From contig NZ_JASCXN010000027.1 of the NCBI RefSeq assembly GCF_030010625.1, positions 1 to 64,000 of the forward strand: DNA of 64,000 nucleotides, given 5' to 3'. Shown piece by piece: positions 46,669-54,582 of the stretch. Made by a program: the position numbers and the translations under genes. Under the pieces are notes generated by a model that was not told the DNA's origin, searched no databases, and saw nothing but the letters and a program-made list of their open reading frames with translations. The stretch's first letter is position 1, and each line of letters starts with the position of its first letter. The stretch is from Streptomyces sp. CC208A (GTDB lineage: Bacteria > Actinomycetota > Actinomycetes > Streptomycetales > Streptomycetaceae).

Positions 46669-46712
46669 AGATTAAGAGGACTAGACCAGTGCGTCAATAG
46701 GTCTGGACCAAA
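46669..46712 (-). promoter_or_regulatory. Chitinase promoter with two DasR-like boxes
   Basis: On the minus strand TTGACG (46692-46697), a 17-base spacer and TAATCT (46669-46674) form a good promoter. ACTGGTCTAGTCCT (46677-46690) lies in the spacer and TTTGGTCCAGACCTAT (46697-46712) overlaps the -35. Both resemble the DasR box ACTGGTCTAGACCACT and the direct repeats of other Streptomyces chitinase promoters. Induction by chitin breakdown products through DasR is the expected control. Confidence 0.75.
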
Positions 46713-46804
46713 GTCGAGTTCCGTGAGATCGTGTGAGCCATCGCACAGGGATCGTGTGCATGCCCGTTGACGGGCCGTGGCACACTGGCCCTGTATCAGC
46801 AGCA

Positions 46805-46930
46805 GCGCACTCCGGGGTCGGTGTAATTCCGAACCGGCGGTATAGTCCGCGACCCGTCCGCAGCCAGCGGCCGGTTGACCAGGTGAGATTCCTGGACCGA
46901 CGGTGAAAGTCCGGATGGGAGGCAGTGCGC
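46805..46930 (+). ncRNA. FMN riboswitch (RFN element)
   Basis: The conserved FMN aptamer is complete: GGGGTCGGTGTAATTCCGA, ACCGGCGGTATAGTCCGCGA, the GGTTGACCAGGTGAGATTCC and GACCGACGGTGAAAGTCCG segments, and GGATGGGAGGCAGTG. P1 is formed by GCGCAC (46805-46810) and GTGCGC (46925-46930). About 175 bases separate it from ribD and hold the expression platform, whose mode is not resolved. TTGACG at 46767 is a candidate -35, so transcription would start just before the aptamer. FMN binding should shut off the riboflavin operon. Confidence 0.96.
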
Positions 46931-47105
46931 GGCGGGCGACCCCGTACGGGGGTGTGCCGGCCGTACGTCCGCTGGCGACCACGGTTCCCGTGGGCGCCCC
47001 GTGGACATCCGGCCGTACCGGCACATCCCGTGCGCAGCGTCGTACCCGCTCTCTGTCGTCATCGACAGGCCCCGGAGTCCGTGCCCGAAGAGGCAGGAGG
47101 ACCCG

Positions 47106-48191
47106 GTGGACCGGCAGGCCGACATCACCGCCATGCGACGCGCCGTGGAGCTCGCCGCCCGCGGACTCGGCGCCACCAGCCCCAACCCCGTCGTCGGCTG
47201 CGTCGTCACCGACGCCTCCGGCCACGTCGTCGGCGAGGGCTGGCACCAGCGGGCCGGCGGCCCCCACGCCGAGGTCCACGCCCTGCGCGCGGCCGGCGTC
47301 CTGGCCCGCGGCGGCACCGCCTACGTCACCCTCGAACCCTGCAACCACACGGGCCGCACCGGCCCCTGCGCCCTCGCCCTGATCGAGGCCGGGATCAGCC
47401 GCGTCGTGTACGCCGTCGCGGACCCGAACCCGCAGGCCGAAGGCGGTGCGGACACCCTCCGCGCGGCCGGCGTCCAGGTGGAGCGGGGCCTCCTGGAGGC
47501 CGAGGCCGAGGCCAGGAACCTCGCCTGGCTCACCTCCGTCCGCGCGGGCCGCCCCTTCGTCTGCTGGAAGTACGCCGCCACCCTCGACGGCCGGATCGCC
47601 GCCGCCGACGGCACCTCCCGCTGGATCAGCTCCGCCGCCTCCCGCGCCGACGTCCACCGGCTGCGCGCCGAGTCCGACGCCGTCGTCGTCGGCTCCGGCA
47701 CCGCCCGCACCGACGACCCCCACCTCGCCGTCCGCGGCATCGAGAGCGCCGTCCAGCCGCTCCGGGTCGTCGTCGACACCCACGGCACCGCCGTGAAGCC
47801 CGGCGCCCGCGTCCTCGACGACGCCGCGCCCACCCTGATCGCCGTCGCCGAGGACGCCGAGACCTCCCTCCCGGACGTCGTACGCCTCCCCAGGGCCGCG
47901 ACCGGCGGCCTCTCCGTACCCGCCCTCCTGGACGCCCTGCACGCGCGCGGCGTCCGCTCCGTCCTCCTCGAAGGCGGCCCCACTCTCGCGGGCGCCTTCG
48001 TCGCCGCCGGAGCCGTCGACCAGGTCGTCGGCTACCTCGCCCCGGTCCTCCTCGGCGCGGGCCCCGCCGCCCTCGCCGACGCCGGGATCACCACCCTCAC
48101 GGACGCCCTGCGGCTCGACATCACCGAGACCACGCAGATCGGATCCGATATTCGCGTCACCGCCGTCCCCACCACCGCCAAGGGAGCCTGA
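47106..48191 (+). CDS. ribD: Riboflavin biosynthesis deaminase/reductase
   Basis: Carries out the deamination and side-chain reduction steps after GTP cyclohydrolase II. The 361 residues have an N-terminal zinc deaminase (HAEVHALR and TLEPCNHTGRTGPC zinc ligands, near residues 55-85) and a C-terminal NADPH reductase domain (KYAATLDGRIAA, SRWISS, VVVGSGTARTDDPHL, LLEGGPTLAGAFV). The GTG at 47106 was chosen because AGGAGG lies 5 bases upstream. It is the first gene after the FMN riboswitch. Confidence 0.95.
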   Translation: MDRQADITAMRRAVELAARGLGATSPNPVVGCVVTDASGHVVGEGWHQRAGGPHAEVHALRAAGVLARGGTAYVTLEPCNHTGRTGPCALALIEAGISRVVYAVADPNPQAEGGADTLRAAGVQVERGLLEAEAEARNLAWLTSVRAGRPFVCWKYAATLDGRIAAADGTSRWISSAASRADVHRLRAESDAVVVGSGTARTDDPHLAVRGIESAVQPLRVVVDTHGTAVKPGARVLDDAAPTLIAVAEDAETSLPDVVRLPRAATGGLSVPALLDALHARGVRSVLLEGGPTLAGAFVAAGAVDQVVGYLAPVLLGAGPAALADAGITTLTDALRLDITETTQIGSDIRVTAVPTTAKGA

Positions 48192-48193
48192 CC

Positions 48194-48802
48194 GTGTTCA
48201 CCGGAATCGTCGAAGAGCTGGGCGAGGTCGTCGCCGTCGAGCAGCTGCCGGACGCCTCCCGCTTCCGCCTCCGCGGCCCCGTCGTCACCGAGGGCGCCCG
48301 CCACGGCGACTCCATCGCCGTCAACGGCGTCTGTCTGACGGTGGTCGAGACCGGTGACGGCGAGTTCACCGCCGACGTCATGGCCGAGACCCTCAAGCGC
48401 TCCTCCCTCGGCGCACTGGAGCCCGGCTCCCGGGTCAACCTGGAGCGCCCCATGGCCGTCGGCGGCCGGCTCGGCGGCCACATCGTCCAGGGCCACGTGG
48501 ACGGCACCGGCACGATCCTGGAGCGGACCCCGTCCGAGCACTGGGAGCTCGTCCGCGTCGGCCTCCCCGCGGACCTCGCCCGCTACGTCGTCGAGAAGGG
48601 CTCCATCACCGTCGACGGCGTCAGCCTCACCGTCGTCGAGGTCGGCGACGACTGGTTCACCATCAGCCTCATCCCCACCACCCTCGCTCTGACCACGCTC
48701 GGTCACAAGCAGCCCGGCGCCCCGGTCAACCTCGAAGTGGACGTCATCGCCAAGTACGTCGAGCGGCTGCTCGGCCCGAACGGACAGGGGAACGCCAAGT
48801 GA
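48194..48802 (+). CDS. ribE: Riboflavin synthase alpha chain
   Basis: Dismutates two 6,7-dimethyl-8-ribityllumazine molecules to riboflavin. The 202 residues show the internal duplication of the family: MFTGIVEELGEV, DSIAVNGVCLTVVE and RSSLG in the first barrel, and GHIVQGHVDGTG, SITVDGVSLTVVEV and TTLGHKQPG in the second. The GTG start has AAGGGAG upstream. The last codons overlap the GTG of ribM (GTGA). Confidence 0.95.
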   Translation: MFTGIVEELGEVVAVEQLPDASRFRLRGPVVTEGARHGDSIAVNGVCLTVVETGDGEFTADVMAETLKRSSLGALEPGSRVNLERPMAVGGRLGGHIVQGHVDGTGTILERTPSEHWELVRVGLPADLARYVVEKGSITVDGVSLTVVEVGDDWFTISLIPTTLALTTLGHKQPGAPVNLEVDVIAKYVERLLGPNGQGNAK

Positions 48803-49434
48803 ACTGGCTCAACTCCGAGGCGTTCACCGTCCTCGACCAGAAGATCATCTGGTCGGACCTGATCGGCAACACCGTCGGCCTCATAGCCCTGGCCCTCGGC
48901 TGGCGCCGCTCCATCCTCACCTGGCCCGCCCAGCTCCTCTCCGGCCTGATCCTCGTCGGCGCCTACGCCACCGCCCACCTCTCCGGCGGCGTCGGCAAGC
49001 AGCTCCTCGTCATCGGCGTCGCCGCCTGGGGCTGGTGGCAGTGGAACCAGGGCAGGCGGCAGGCGCAGGACGGCTCCATCGCCGTCCGCTTCGCCACCTG
49101 GAAGGAGCGCGGCCTCCTCGCCGGCGGCGCCGTCCTCGGCACCCTCGCCGTCGGCGGGCTCTTCACCCTCTACCCGTCGCTCTCCTGGAGCCCCTGGGCC
49201 GACGCGTACATCTTCGTCGGCACCCTCGTCGCGATGGTCGCCCAGGCCCGCGGCCTGGTCGAGTTCTGGTTCGCCTGGCTCCTCGTCGACCTCGTCGGCG
49301 TCCCGCTCGCCTTCAGCAGCGGCCTCGCCTTCTCCGGCCTCGTCTACGTCGTCTACTTCGCCCTCGTCCTGTGGGGCATGCGCGACTGGTGGCTCCGGTC
49401 CCGCACCCCCGCCCTGGAAGGAGCCCCCGCATGA
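48799..49434 (+). CDS. ribM: PnuC-family riboflavin transporter RibM
   Basis: A 211-residue membrane protein with about seven hydrophobic segments and the PnuC-type WPAQLLSGLILVGAYA, AAWGWWQWNQGRR and YPSLSWSPWADAYIFVGTLVAM stretches. PnuC proteins elsewhere carry nicotinamide riboside. Those located in riboflavin operons of Streptomyces davawensis and Corynebacterium (RibM) carry riboflavin. Position between ribE and ribBA, with overlapping stop-start codons on both sides and the FMN riboswitch upstream, supports the riboflavin role. Confidence 0.88.
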   Translation: MNWLNSEAFTVLDQKIIWSDLIGNTVGLIALALGWRRSILTWPAQLLSGLILVGAYATAHLSGGVGKQLLVIGVAAWGWWQWNQGRRQAQDGSIAVRFATWKERGLLAGGAVLGTLAVGGLFTLYPSLSWSPWADAYIFVGTLVAMVAQARGLVEFWFAWLLVDLVGVPLAFSSGLAFSGLVYVVYFALVLWGMRDWWLRSRTPALEGAPA

Positions 49435-50702
49435 GTGTCTGGGACATCGAGGAGGACCTCGCCCTCGACCCCGTCGAGCAGGCGATCCGCGACATCGCCG
49501 CCGGCCGCCCCGTCGTCGTCGTCGACGACGAGGACCGGGAGAACGAGGGCGACCTCGTCATCGCCGCGGAGAAGGCCACCCCCGAGGTCGTCGCCTTCAT
49601 GATGACCGAGTGCCGCGGCCTGATCTGCGCCCCCATGGAGCACGACGAGCTGGAACGGCTCCGCCTCCCGCAGATGGTCGAGAACAACACCGAGTCCATG
49701 CGGACCGCCTTCACCGTCTCCGTCGACGCGGGCCCCGAACACGGCGTCACCACCGGCATCTCCGCCGCCGACCGCGCCACCACCCTCCAGATGCTCGCGA
49801 GCGGCCGGCACGAGCCGTCCGACTTCGTCCGCCCCGGCCACATCTTCCCGCTGCGCGCCCGCGAGGGCGGCGTCCTCGCCCGCCCCGGACACACCGAGGC
49901 CGCCGTCGACCTCGCCCGCCTCGCGGGCCTGCGACCGGCCGGCGCGATCGTCGAGATCGCCGGCGAGGACGGCGTGATGCTCCGACTGCCCGAACTGATC
50001 CCCTTCGCCCGCAAGCACGGCCTGACGATCATCTCCATCGAGGACCTGATCGCCTACCGCCGCTCCGCCGACCCCACCGTCCGCCGCGAGGCCGAGGTCA
50101 ACCTCCCCACCGCCCACGGCGACTTCACCGCCTACGGCTACCGCTCCACCGTCGACGGCGTCGAGCACGTCGCCCTCGTCCACGGGGAGATCGGCGACGG
50201 CACCGACGTCCTCGTCCGGGTCCACTCGGAGTGCCTCACCGGCGACATCTTCCACTCGCTGCGCTGCGACTGCGGCCCCCAGCTCCAGGCCTCCCTGGAC
50301 CGCATCCAGGAGGCCGGCCGCGGCGTCGTCGTCTACCTCCGCGGCCACGAGGGACGCGGCATCGGCCTGCTCTCCAAGCTGCGCGCGTACGAGCTCCAGG
50401 AACGCGGCCGCGACACCCTCGACGCCAACCTCGAACTCGGCCTGCCCGCCGACGCCCGCGACTACGCCGCCGGCGCGCAGATCCTCGCCGACCTCGGCGT
50501 CCGCAGCCTCCGGCTCATGACCAACAACCCCGACAAGATCGACGCCCTCACCCGCCACGGCCTCGCCGTCGAGGGCCGCGAGCCGATGCCCGTCACGGCC
50601 GGCGAGCACAACCTCCGCTACCTGCGCACCAAGCGGGACCGGATGGGCCACGACCTCCCCTGGCTGGACGCCTCCCCGGCCTCCACCTGCGGCAACCAGT
50701 AA
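49431..50702 (+). CDS. ribBA: 3,4-dihydroxy-2-butanone-4-phosphate synthase / GTP cyclohydrolase II
   Basis: The fused enzyme makes both precursors of lumazine. The 423 residues contain the RibB half (VDDEDRENEGDLVIAAE, MTECRGLICAPM, HGVTTGISAADRATT, RPGHIFPL, HTEAAVDLARLAGL) and the RibA half with zinc ligands in SECLTGDIFHSLRCDCG, then YLRGHEGRGIGLLSKL and LGVRSLRLMTNNPDK. The ATG overlaps the ribM stop. Confidence 0.96.
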   Translation: MSVWDIEEDLALDPVEQAIRDIAAGRPVVVVDDEDRENEGDLVIAAEKATPEVVAFMMTECRGLICAPMEHDELERLRLPQMVENNTESMRTAFTVSVDAGPEHGVTTGISAADRATTLQMLASGRHEPSDFVRPGHIFPLRAREGGVLARPGHTEAAVDLARLAGLRPAGAIVEIAGEDGVMLRLPELIPFARKHGLTIISIEDLIAYRRSADPTVRREAEVNLPTAHGDFTAYGYRSTVDGVEHVALVHGEIGDGTDVLVRVHSECLTGDIFHSLRCDCGPQLQASLDRIQEAGRGVVVYLRGHEGRGIGLLSKLRAYELQERGRDTLDANLELGLPADARDYAAGAQILADLGVRSLRLMTNNPDKIDALTRHGLAVEGREPMPVTAGEHNLRYLRTKRDRMGHDLPWLDASPASTCGNQ

Positions 50703-50731
50703 CCATTCCCGTACGACCTGCAAGGAGAACC

Positions 50732-51217
50732 ATGAGCGGCAAGGGCGCACCCGTCCTCAGCGTGAAGAACTGCGGCGACCTGCGGGTCGCGGTCGTCGCG
50801 GCCCAGTGGCACGAGAAGATCATGGACGGCCTCGTCGACGGCGCCCTGCGCGCCCTGTCCGAACTCGGCATCGACGAGCCCACCCTGCTCCGTGTCCCGG
50901 GCAGCTTCGAGCTCCCCGTCGTGGCCAAGGTCCTCGCCGGACGCGGTTACGATGCCGTCGTGGCGCTCGGCGTCGTCATCCGCGGCGGGACGCCCCACTT
51001 CGAGTACGTGTGTCAGGGCGTCACCCATGGCCTCACCCAGGTCTCGATCGACACCGGCGTACCCGTCGGATTCGGCGTCCTGACCTGTGACACCGAGGAA
51101 CAGGCCCTCGACCGGGCCGGCCTCGAAGGCTCCAGCGAGGACAAGGGCCACGAGGCCGTCACCGCCGCCGTCGCCACCGCGACCATCCTGCGCACGGTCA
51201 GCGAACCCTGGCGCTAG
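50732..51217 (+). CDS. ribH: 6,7-dimethyl-8-ribityllumazine synthase
   Basis: Condenses the pyrimidine and butanone precursors into lumazine, in a pentameric or icosahedral enzyme. The 161 residues include VPGSFELPVVAKVLA, the catalytic-histidine block IRGGTPHFEYVCQGVTHGL and GFGVLTCDTEEQAL. AAGGAG lies 5 bases before the ATG. It ends the rib operon. Confidence 0.95.
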   Translation: MSGKGAPVLSVKNCGDLRVAVVAAQWHEKIMDGLVDGALRALSELGIDEPTLLRVPGSFELPVVAKVLAGRGYDAVVALGVVIRGGTPHFEYVCQGVTHGLTQVSIDTGVPVGFGVLTCDTEEQALDRAGLEGSSEDKGHEAVTAAVATATILRTVSEPWR

Positions 51218-51251
51218 GGGCTCCCTCTCCACCCCGTACTCTTAGGACATC

Positions 51252-51533
51252 ATGGCGAACGAAACCCGTAAAAGCTTCGAAGACCTCTTCGCCGAGCTGA
51301 AGCTCAAGGCCGAGACCGGCGACCCCGCCACCTCCCGCACCGCGGAACTGGTCGGCAAGGGCGTCCACGCCATCGGCAAGAAGGTCGTCGAGGAGGCCGC
51401 CGAGGTCTGGATGGCCGCCGAGTACGAGGGCAAGGAAGCTGCCGCCGAGGAGATCTCGCAGCTGCTGTACCACGTCCAGGTGATGATGGTCGCCCGCGGG
51501 ATCTCCCTCGACGACGTCTACGCCCACCTCTGA
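51252..51533 (+). CDS. hisE: Phosphoribosyl-ATP pyrophosphohydrolase
   Basis: Second step of histidine synthesis. The 93 residues contain FEDLFAELKLKAETGD, GKKVVEEAAEVWMAAEYEG (metal-binding glutamates) and EEISQLLYHVQVMMVARG. TACTCT at 51237 could be a -10 that ends 9 bases before the ATG, with no good ribosome site, so the leader is very short or absent. It starts a hisE-hisG pair. Confidence 0.94.
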   Translation: MANETRKSFEDLFAELKLKAETGDPATSRTAELVGKGVHAIGKKVVEEAAEVWMAAEYEGKEAAAEEISQLLYHVQVMMVARGISLDDVYAHL

Positions 51534-51581
51534 GCACCCCTCCGTCTCCCCACCACTCCCCAGGCAAAGGAAGCCCCTCCC

Positions 51582-52430
51582 ATGCTGCGCATCGCCGTCC
51601 CCAACAAGGGTTCCCTCTCCGGACCTGCGTCGGCCATGCTCCATGAGGCCGGCTACCGCCAGCGCAAGGAGTCCAAGGAGCTCGTCGTCATCGACCCCGA
51701 CAACGAGGTCGAGTTCTTCTACCTGCGGCCCAAGGACATCGCCATCTACGTGGCCTCCGGGAAGCTGGACATCGGCATCACCGGCCGTGACCTGCTCCTC
51801 GACTCCGGCGCCAGCGCCGAGGAGATCCTGGCGCTGAACTTCGGCCGCTCCACCTTCCGTTACGCCACCCGCCCCGGCACCGCCGACGGGCCCGAGGACT
51901 TCGCCGGGATGACGATCGCCACCTCCTACGAGGGCATCGTCGCCAAGCACCTCGCCGACCAGGGCATCGACGCCTCCGTCGTGCACCTCGACGGCGCCGT
52001 CGAGACCGCGATCCAGCTGGGCGTCGCCCAGGTCATCGCCGACGTCGTCGAGACCGGCACCAGCCTGCGCAACGCGGGCCTGGAAGTCATCGGCGAGCCG
52101 ATCCTGAAGTCCGAGGCGGTCGTCGTCCGCCGCCACGGCGCCGAGGCCGACCACCCGCAGGTCCAGCAGTTCCTGCGCCGCCTCCAGGGCGTCCTGGTCG
52201 CCCGCAGCTACGTGATGATGGACTACGACTGCCGCGCCGAGCACCTGGAGCAGGCCGTCGCCCTCACCCCGGGCCTGGAGTCGCCGACCGTCTCCCCGCT
52301 GCACAACGAGGGCTGGGTCGCCGTCCGCGCCATGGTCCCCGCCAAGGACGCGCAGCGGATCATGGACGACCTGTACGAGCTGGGCGCCCGCGCGATCCTC
52401 ACCACCGCGATCCACGCCTGCCGTCTCTGA
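51582..52430 (+). CDS. hisG: ATP phosphoribosyltransferase, long form
   Basis: First and feedback-controlled step of histidine synthesis. The 282 residues are the long HisG type that works without HisZ. Visible marks are IAVPNKGSLSGPASAML, GITGRDLLLDSG, the PRPP-binding region LDGAVETAIQLGVAQVIADVVETGTSL, and a C-terminal histidine-binding regulatory domain ending HNEGWVAVRAMVPAKDAQRIMDDLYELGA. It lies 48 bases after hisE. Confidence 0.95.
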   Translation: MLRIAVPNKGSLSGPASAMLHEAGYRQRKESKELVVIDPDNEVEFFYLRPKDIAIYVASGKLDIGITGRDLLLDSGASAEEILALNFGRSTFRYATRPGTADGPEDFAGMTIATSYEGIVAKHLADQGIDASVVHLDGAVETAIQLGVAQVIADVVETGTSLRNAGLEVIGEPILKSEAVVVRRHGAEADHPQVQQFLRRLQGVLVARSYVMMDYDCRAEHLEQAVALTPGLESPTVSPLHNEGWVAVRAMVPAKDAQRIMDDLYELGARAILTTAIHACRL

Positions 52431-52465
52431 GCCCCGCCGCACCACTCCTGGCACCGAGGAACCCG

Positions 52466-52918
52466 ATGTCCGAGCCGACCACGCCCGCCCTCCCGGTCAC
52501 CTTCCGGCCGGGCCGCACCCGCGCCGTCCTGCTGACCGTGGGCGTCGCCATGTTCGCGGCGATCACCGCCGTGGCGATGATGCTGGAACGGCTCGGACCG
52601 GGGGAGCGGGCCAGCTTCGTCTTCACCGCCGCGCTCTTCCTCGGCGTCCTCGTGCTGCTGAGCCGCCCCAAGGTCGTCGCCGACGACGAGGGCGTCACGG
52701 TCGTCAACATCACCCGCACCCGGCGCCTCGCCTGGGCGGAGATCCTCCGCGTCAACCTGCGCCCCGGCGACCCGTGGGTCTTCCTGGACCTCAGCGACGG
52801 CACCAGCCTGCCCGCCCTCGGCATCCAGCCGGGCATCGCCAAGGAGTCCGCGATCAAGGACGCCCGCGCCCTGCGCGCCCTCGCGGAGAGCCACGGCACC
52901 GGCGTCGAGGCGGCCTGA
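52466..52918 (+). CDS. PH-domain membrane protein
   Basis: This 150-residue protein has two hydrophobic segments (AVLLTVGVAMFAAITAVAMM and FVFTAALFLGVLVLL) and a C-terminal bacterial PH-like domain (VVADDEGVTVVNITRTRRLAWAEILRVNL, WVFLDLSDGTSLPALGIQ). It follows hisG by 35 bases and may be cotranscribed. The 3' end of the gene is partly repeated in the gap downstream. The function is unknown. Confidence 0.8.
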   Translation: MSEPTTPALPVTFRPGRTRAVLLTVGVAMFAAITAVAMMLERLGPGERASFVFTAALFLGVLVLLSRPKVVADDEGVTVVNITRTRRLAWAEILRVNLRPGDPWVFLDLSDGTSLPALGIQPGIAKESAIKDARALRALAESHGTGVEAA

Positions 52919-53012
52919 ACTCCTGGGACGGGGCCTCAGCCCCTCATCCGGGCCTGAACTCCTGACAGGGGGCTGAACCCCTGACACGGGGCCGGGGGAA
53001 ACCCCTGATCAG
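52913..53012. repeat. Degenerate 20-bp tandem repeats after the PH-domain gene
   Basis: GCCTGAACTCCTGACAGGGG (52952-52971), GCTGAACCCCTGACACGGGG (52972-52991) and a more diverged third copy (52992-53012) stand in tandem. An earlier copy at 52913-52933 includes the stop codon of the PH gene. The run fills the first part of the 323-base gap before the CorC genes. Confidence 0.7.
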
Positions 53013-53087
53013 AGCCGGGGAGAACCCCCCTCCGTCCCCCATCCGGGGCGTCCCCCTGCCACACGGGGCGTCCGCGTGACTACTCTT

Positions 53088-53239
53088 GAGGCGGTGGTGC
53101 CGGGTGCACCACCGCCTCGCGCTGTGCAGGGCCGCCGCCGGCGGCCCGCGAGGCCGCCTTTCGACCCGAGGAGTGACTCCCTCCGGCAATGGACGGATCG
53201 TCCGGTAGTACCTGCGCCGCCCCCTCTCCCGAGGCGGCG
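53088..53239 (+). promoter_or_regulatory. Structured leader upstream of the CorC pair
   Basis: Three hairpins follow one another. GAGGCGGTGGTGC (53088-53100) pairs with 53106-53118 (13 bp, five-base loop). GGGCCGCC (53130-53137) pairs with GGCGGCCC (53141-53148). CGCCGCC (53215-53221) pairs with GGCGGCG (53233-53239), just before the ATG, and could cover the GAGG ribosome site. TACTCT at 53081 could be a -10. No known riboswitch class was recognised. Confidence 0.5.
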
Positions 53240-53241
53240 GC

Positions 53242-54582
53242 ATGATCGTCTCCCTGCTGCTCCTCCTGGCAGCCTTCCTCCTGATCCTCGCCAACGGCTT
53301 CTTCGTCGCCGCCGAGTTCGGTCTCGTGACCGTCGAGCGCGCGGAGGCCGAGCGGGCCGCGGCCGCCGGTGACCGGCGCGCCCGCACCGTCGTCTCGGCG
53401 TTGCGCGAGCTGTCCTTCCAGCTCTCCGGCACCCAGCTCGGCATCACCCTCACCTCGCTCGTCGTCGGCATGCTCGCCGAGCCCGCGCTCGCCGGACTGC
53501 TGCGCCCCCCGCTGACCGCCACCGGGCTGCCCCCGGGCGCCGTCTCCGGGATCGCCGTGGTGATCGGCATGCTGCTCGCCTCCGCGGTGCAGATGGTCGT
53601 CGGCGAACTCGTCCCCAAGAACTGGGCGGTCTCCCGGCCGCTCCAGGTCGCCCGTTTCGTCGCCGCTCCGCAGCGCCGTTTCTCCGCCGTCTTCCGGCCG
53701 GTGATCGCCCTGCTCAACCGGGTGGCGAACGGCCTGGTCCGCGCGCTCGGCGTCGAGCCCACCGAGGAGCTGGACTCCGTCCGCACCCCCGGCGAGCTGG
53801 AATCCCTCGCCCGGCACTCGGCCCGGGCCGGCGCCCTCGAACAGGACACCGCCGACCTCTTCGTACGGACCCTGTCCCTCGGCGGGCTCACCGCCGAGCA
53901 GGTCATGACCCCGCGCGTGAAGGTCAGCGCCCTCCAGTGGGACGCCACCGCGGCCGACGTCCTCAACCTCACCCGCGCCACCGGCCTCTCGCGCTTCCCG
54001 GTCTACCGGGACCGCATCGACGAGGTCGTCGGCATGGTCCACCTCAAGGACGCGCTCGCCGTCGCCCCCGACGCCCGGCCGCGCACCTCCGTCGGACGGA
54101 TCGCGGTCCCGCCGCTCCTCGTCCCCGAGACGCTGCCCGTCCAGACCCTCCTGGAGCGGCTGCGCCACGAGCAGCCGATCGCCGTCGTCGTCGACGAGTA
54201 CGGCGGCACGGCCGGTGTGGTCACCCTGGAGGACATCGTCGAGGAACTCGTCGGCGAGGTCCGCGACGAGCACGACACCGCCGCCGACGCCCACCCCGAA
54301 CTGGCCGCCGCGCCCGCCGAGGACGGCCGCCCCGCCTGGGAGGCCGACGGCTCCTGCCGGGTCCACACCCTGCGCCGGATAGGCCTCGACGTGCCGGACG
54401 GGCCGTACGAGACCGTCGCCGGGCTCGTCGCCGACCTGCTCGGCCGGATCCCGGCCCCCGGCGACCGGGCCGAACTCCCCGGCTGGCGCCTCTCGGTGCG
54501 CCGGGTGGACCGCTTCCGGGCCGAACGGGTCCGGATCGTGCGCACCGCGCCGGTGCCCGTCCCCGCGGAGGCGGTCCGATGA
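53242..54582 (+). CDS. CorC/HlyC-family membrane protein (CNNM/DUF21-CBS-CorC)
   Basis: A 446-residue protein with an N-terminal DUF21/CNNM domain of four membrane segments (LLLLLAAFLLILANGFFVAAEFGLVTVERAEAER, GELVPKNWAVSRP), a CBS pair (VMTPRVKVSALQWDATAADVLNLTRATGLSRFPVYRD and PIAVVVDEYGGTAGVVTLEDIVEELVGEV) and a C-terminal CorC_HlyC domain (GSCRVHTLRRIGLDVPDGPYETVAGLV). The family takes part in magnesium or cobalt efflux or transport. It overlaps the next gene by ATGA, and the two products probably work together. Confidence 0.9.
   Translation: MIVSLLLLLAAFLLILANGFFVAAEFGLVTVERAEAERAAAAGDRRARTVVSALRELSFQLSGTQLGITLTSLVVGMLAEPALAGLLRPPLTATGLPPGAVSGIAVVIGMLLASAVQMVVGELVPKNWAVSRPLQVARFVAAPQRRFSAVFRPVIALLNRVANGLVRALGVEPTEELDSVRTPGELESLARHSARAGALEQDTADLFVRTLSLGGLTAEQVMTPRVKVSALQWDATAADVLNLTRATGLSRFPVYRDRIDEVVGMVHLKDALAVAPDARPRTSVGRIAVPPLLVPETLPVQTLLERLRHEQPIAVVVDEYGGTAGVVTLEDIVEELVGEVRDEHDTAADAHPELAAAPAEDGRPAWEADGSCRVHTLRRIGLDVPDGPYETVAGLVADLLGRIPAPGDRAELPGWRLSVRRVDRFRAERVRIVRTAPVPVPAEAVR

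Noticed and set aside
46767..46800. A full promoter for the riboflavin operon
   Set aside because: TTGACG at 46767 is good, but no acceptable -10 was seen 17-18 bases on, so only the -35 is mentioned.
48799..49434. Nicotinamide riboside transporter PnuC
   Set aside because: The family is the same, but the gene is inside the FMN-riboswitch riboflavin operon between ribE and ribBA, which favours RibM.
53088..53239. M-box magnesium riboswitch before the CorC pair
   Set aside because: Hairpins are present, but the conserved TTAGGTGAGGCTCCT-type segments were not found.
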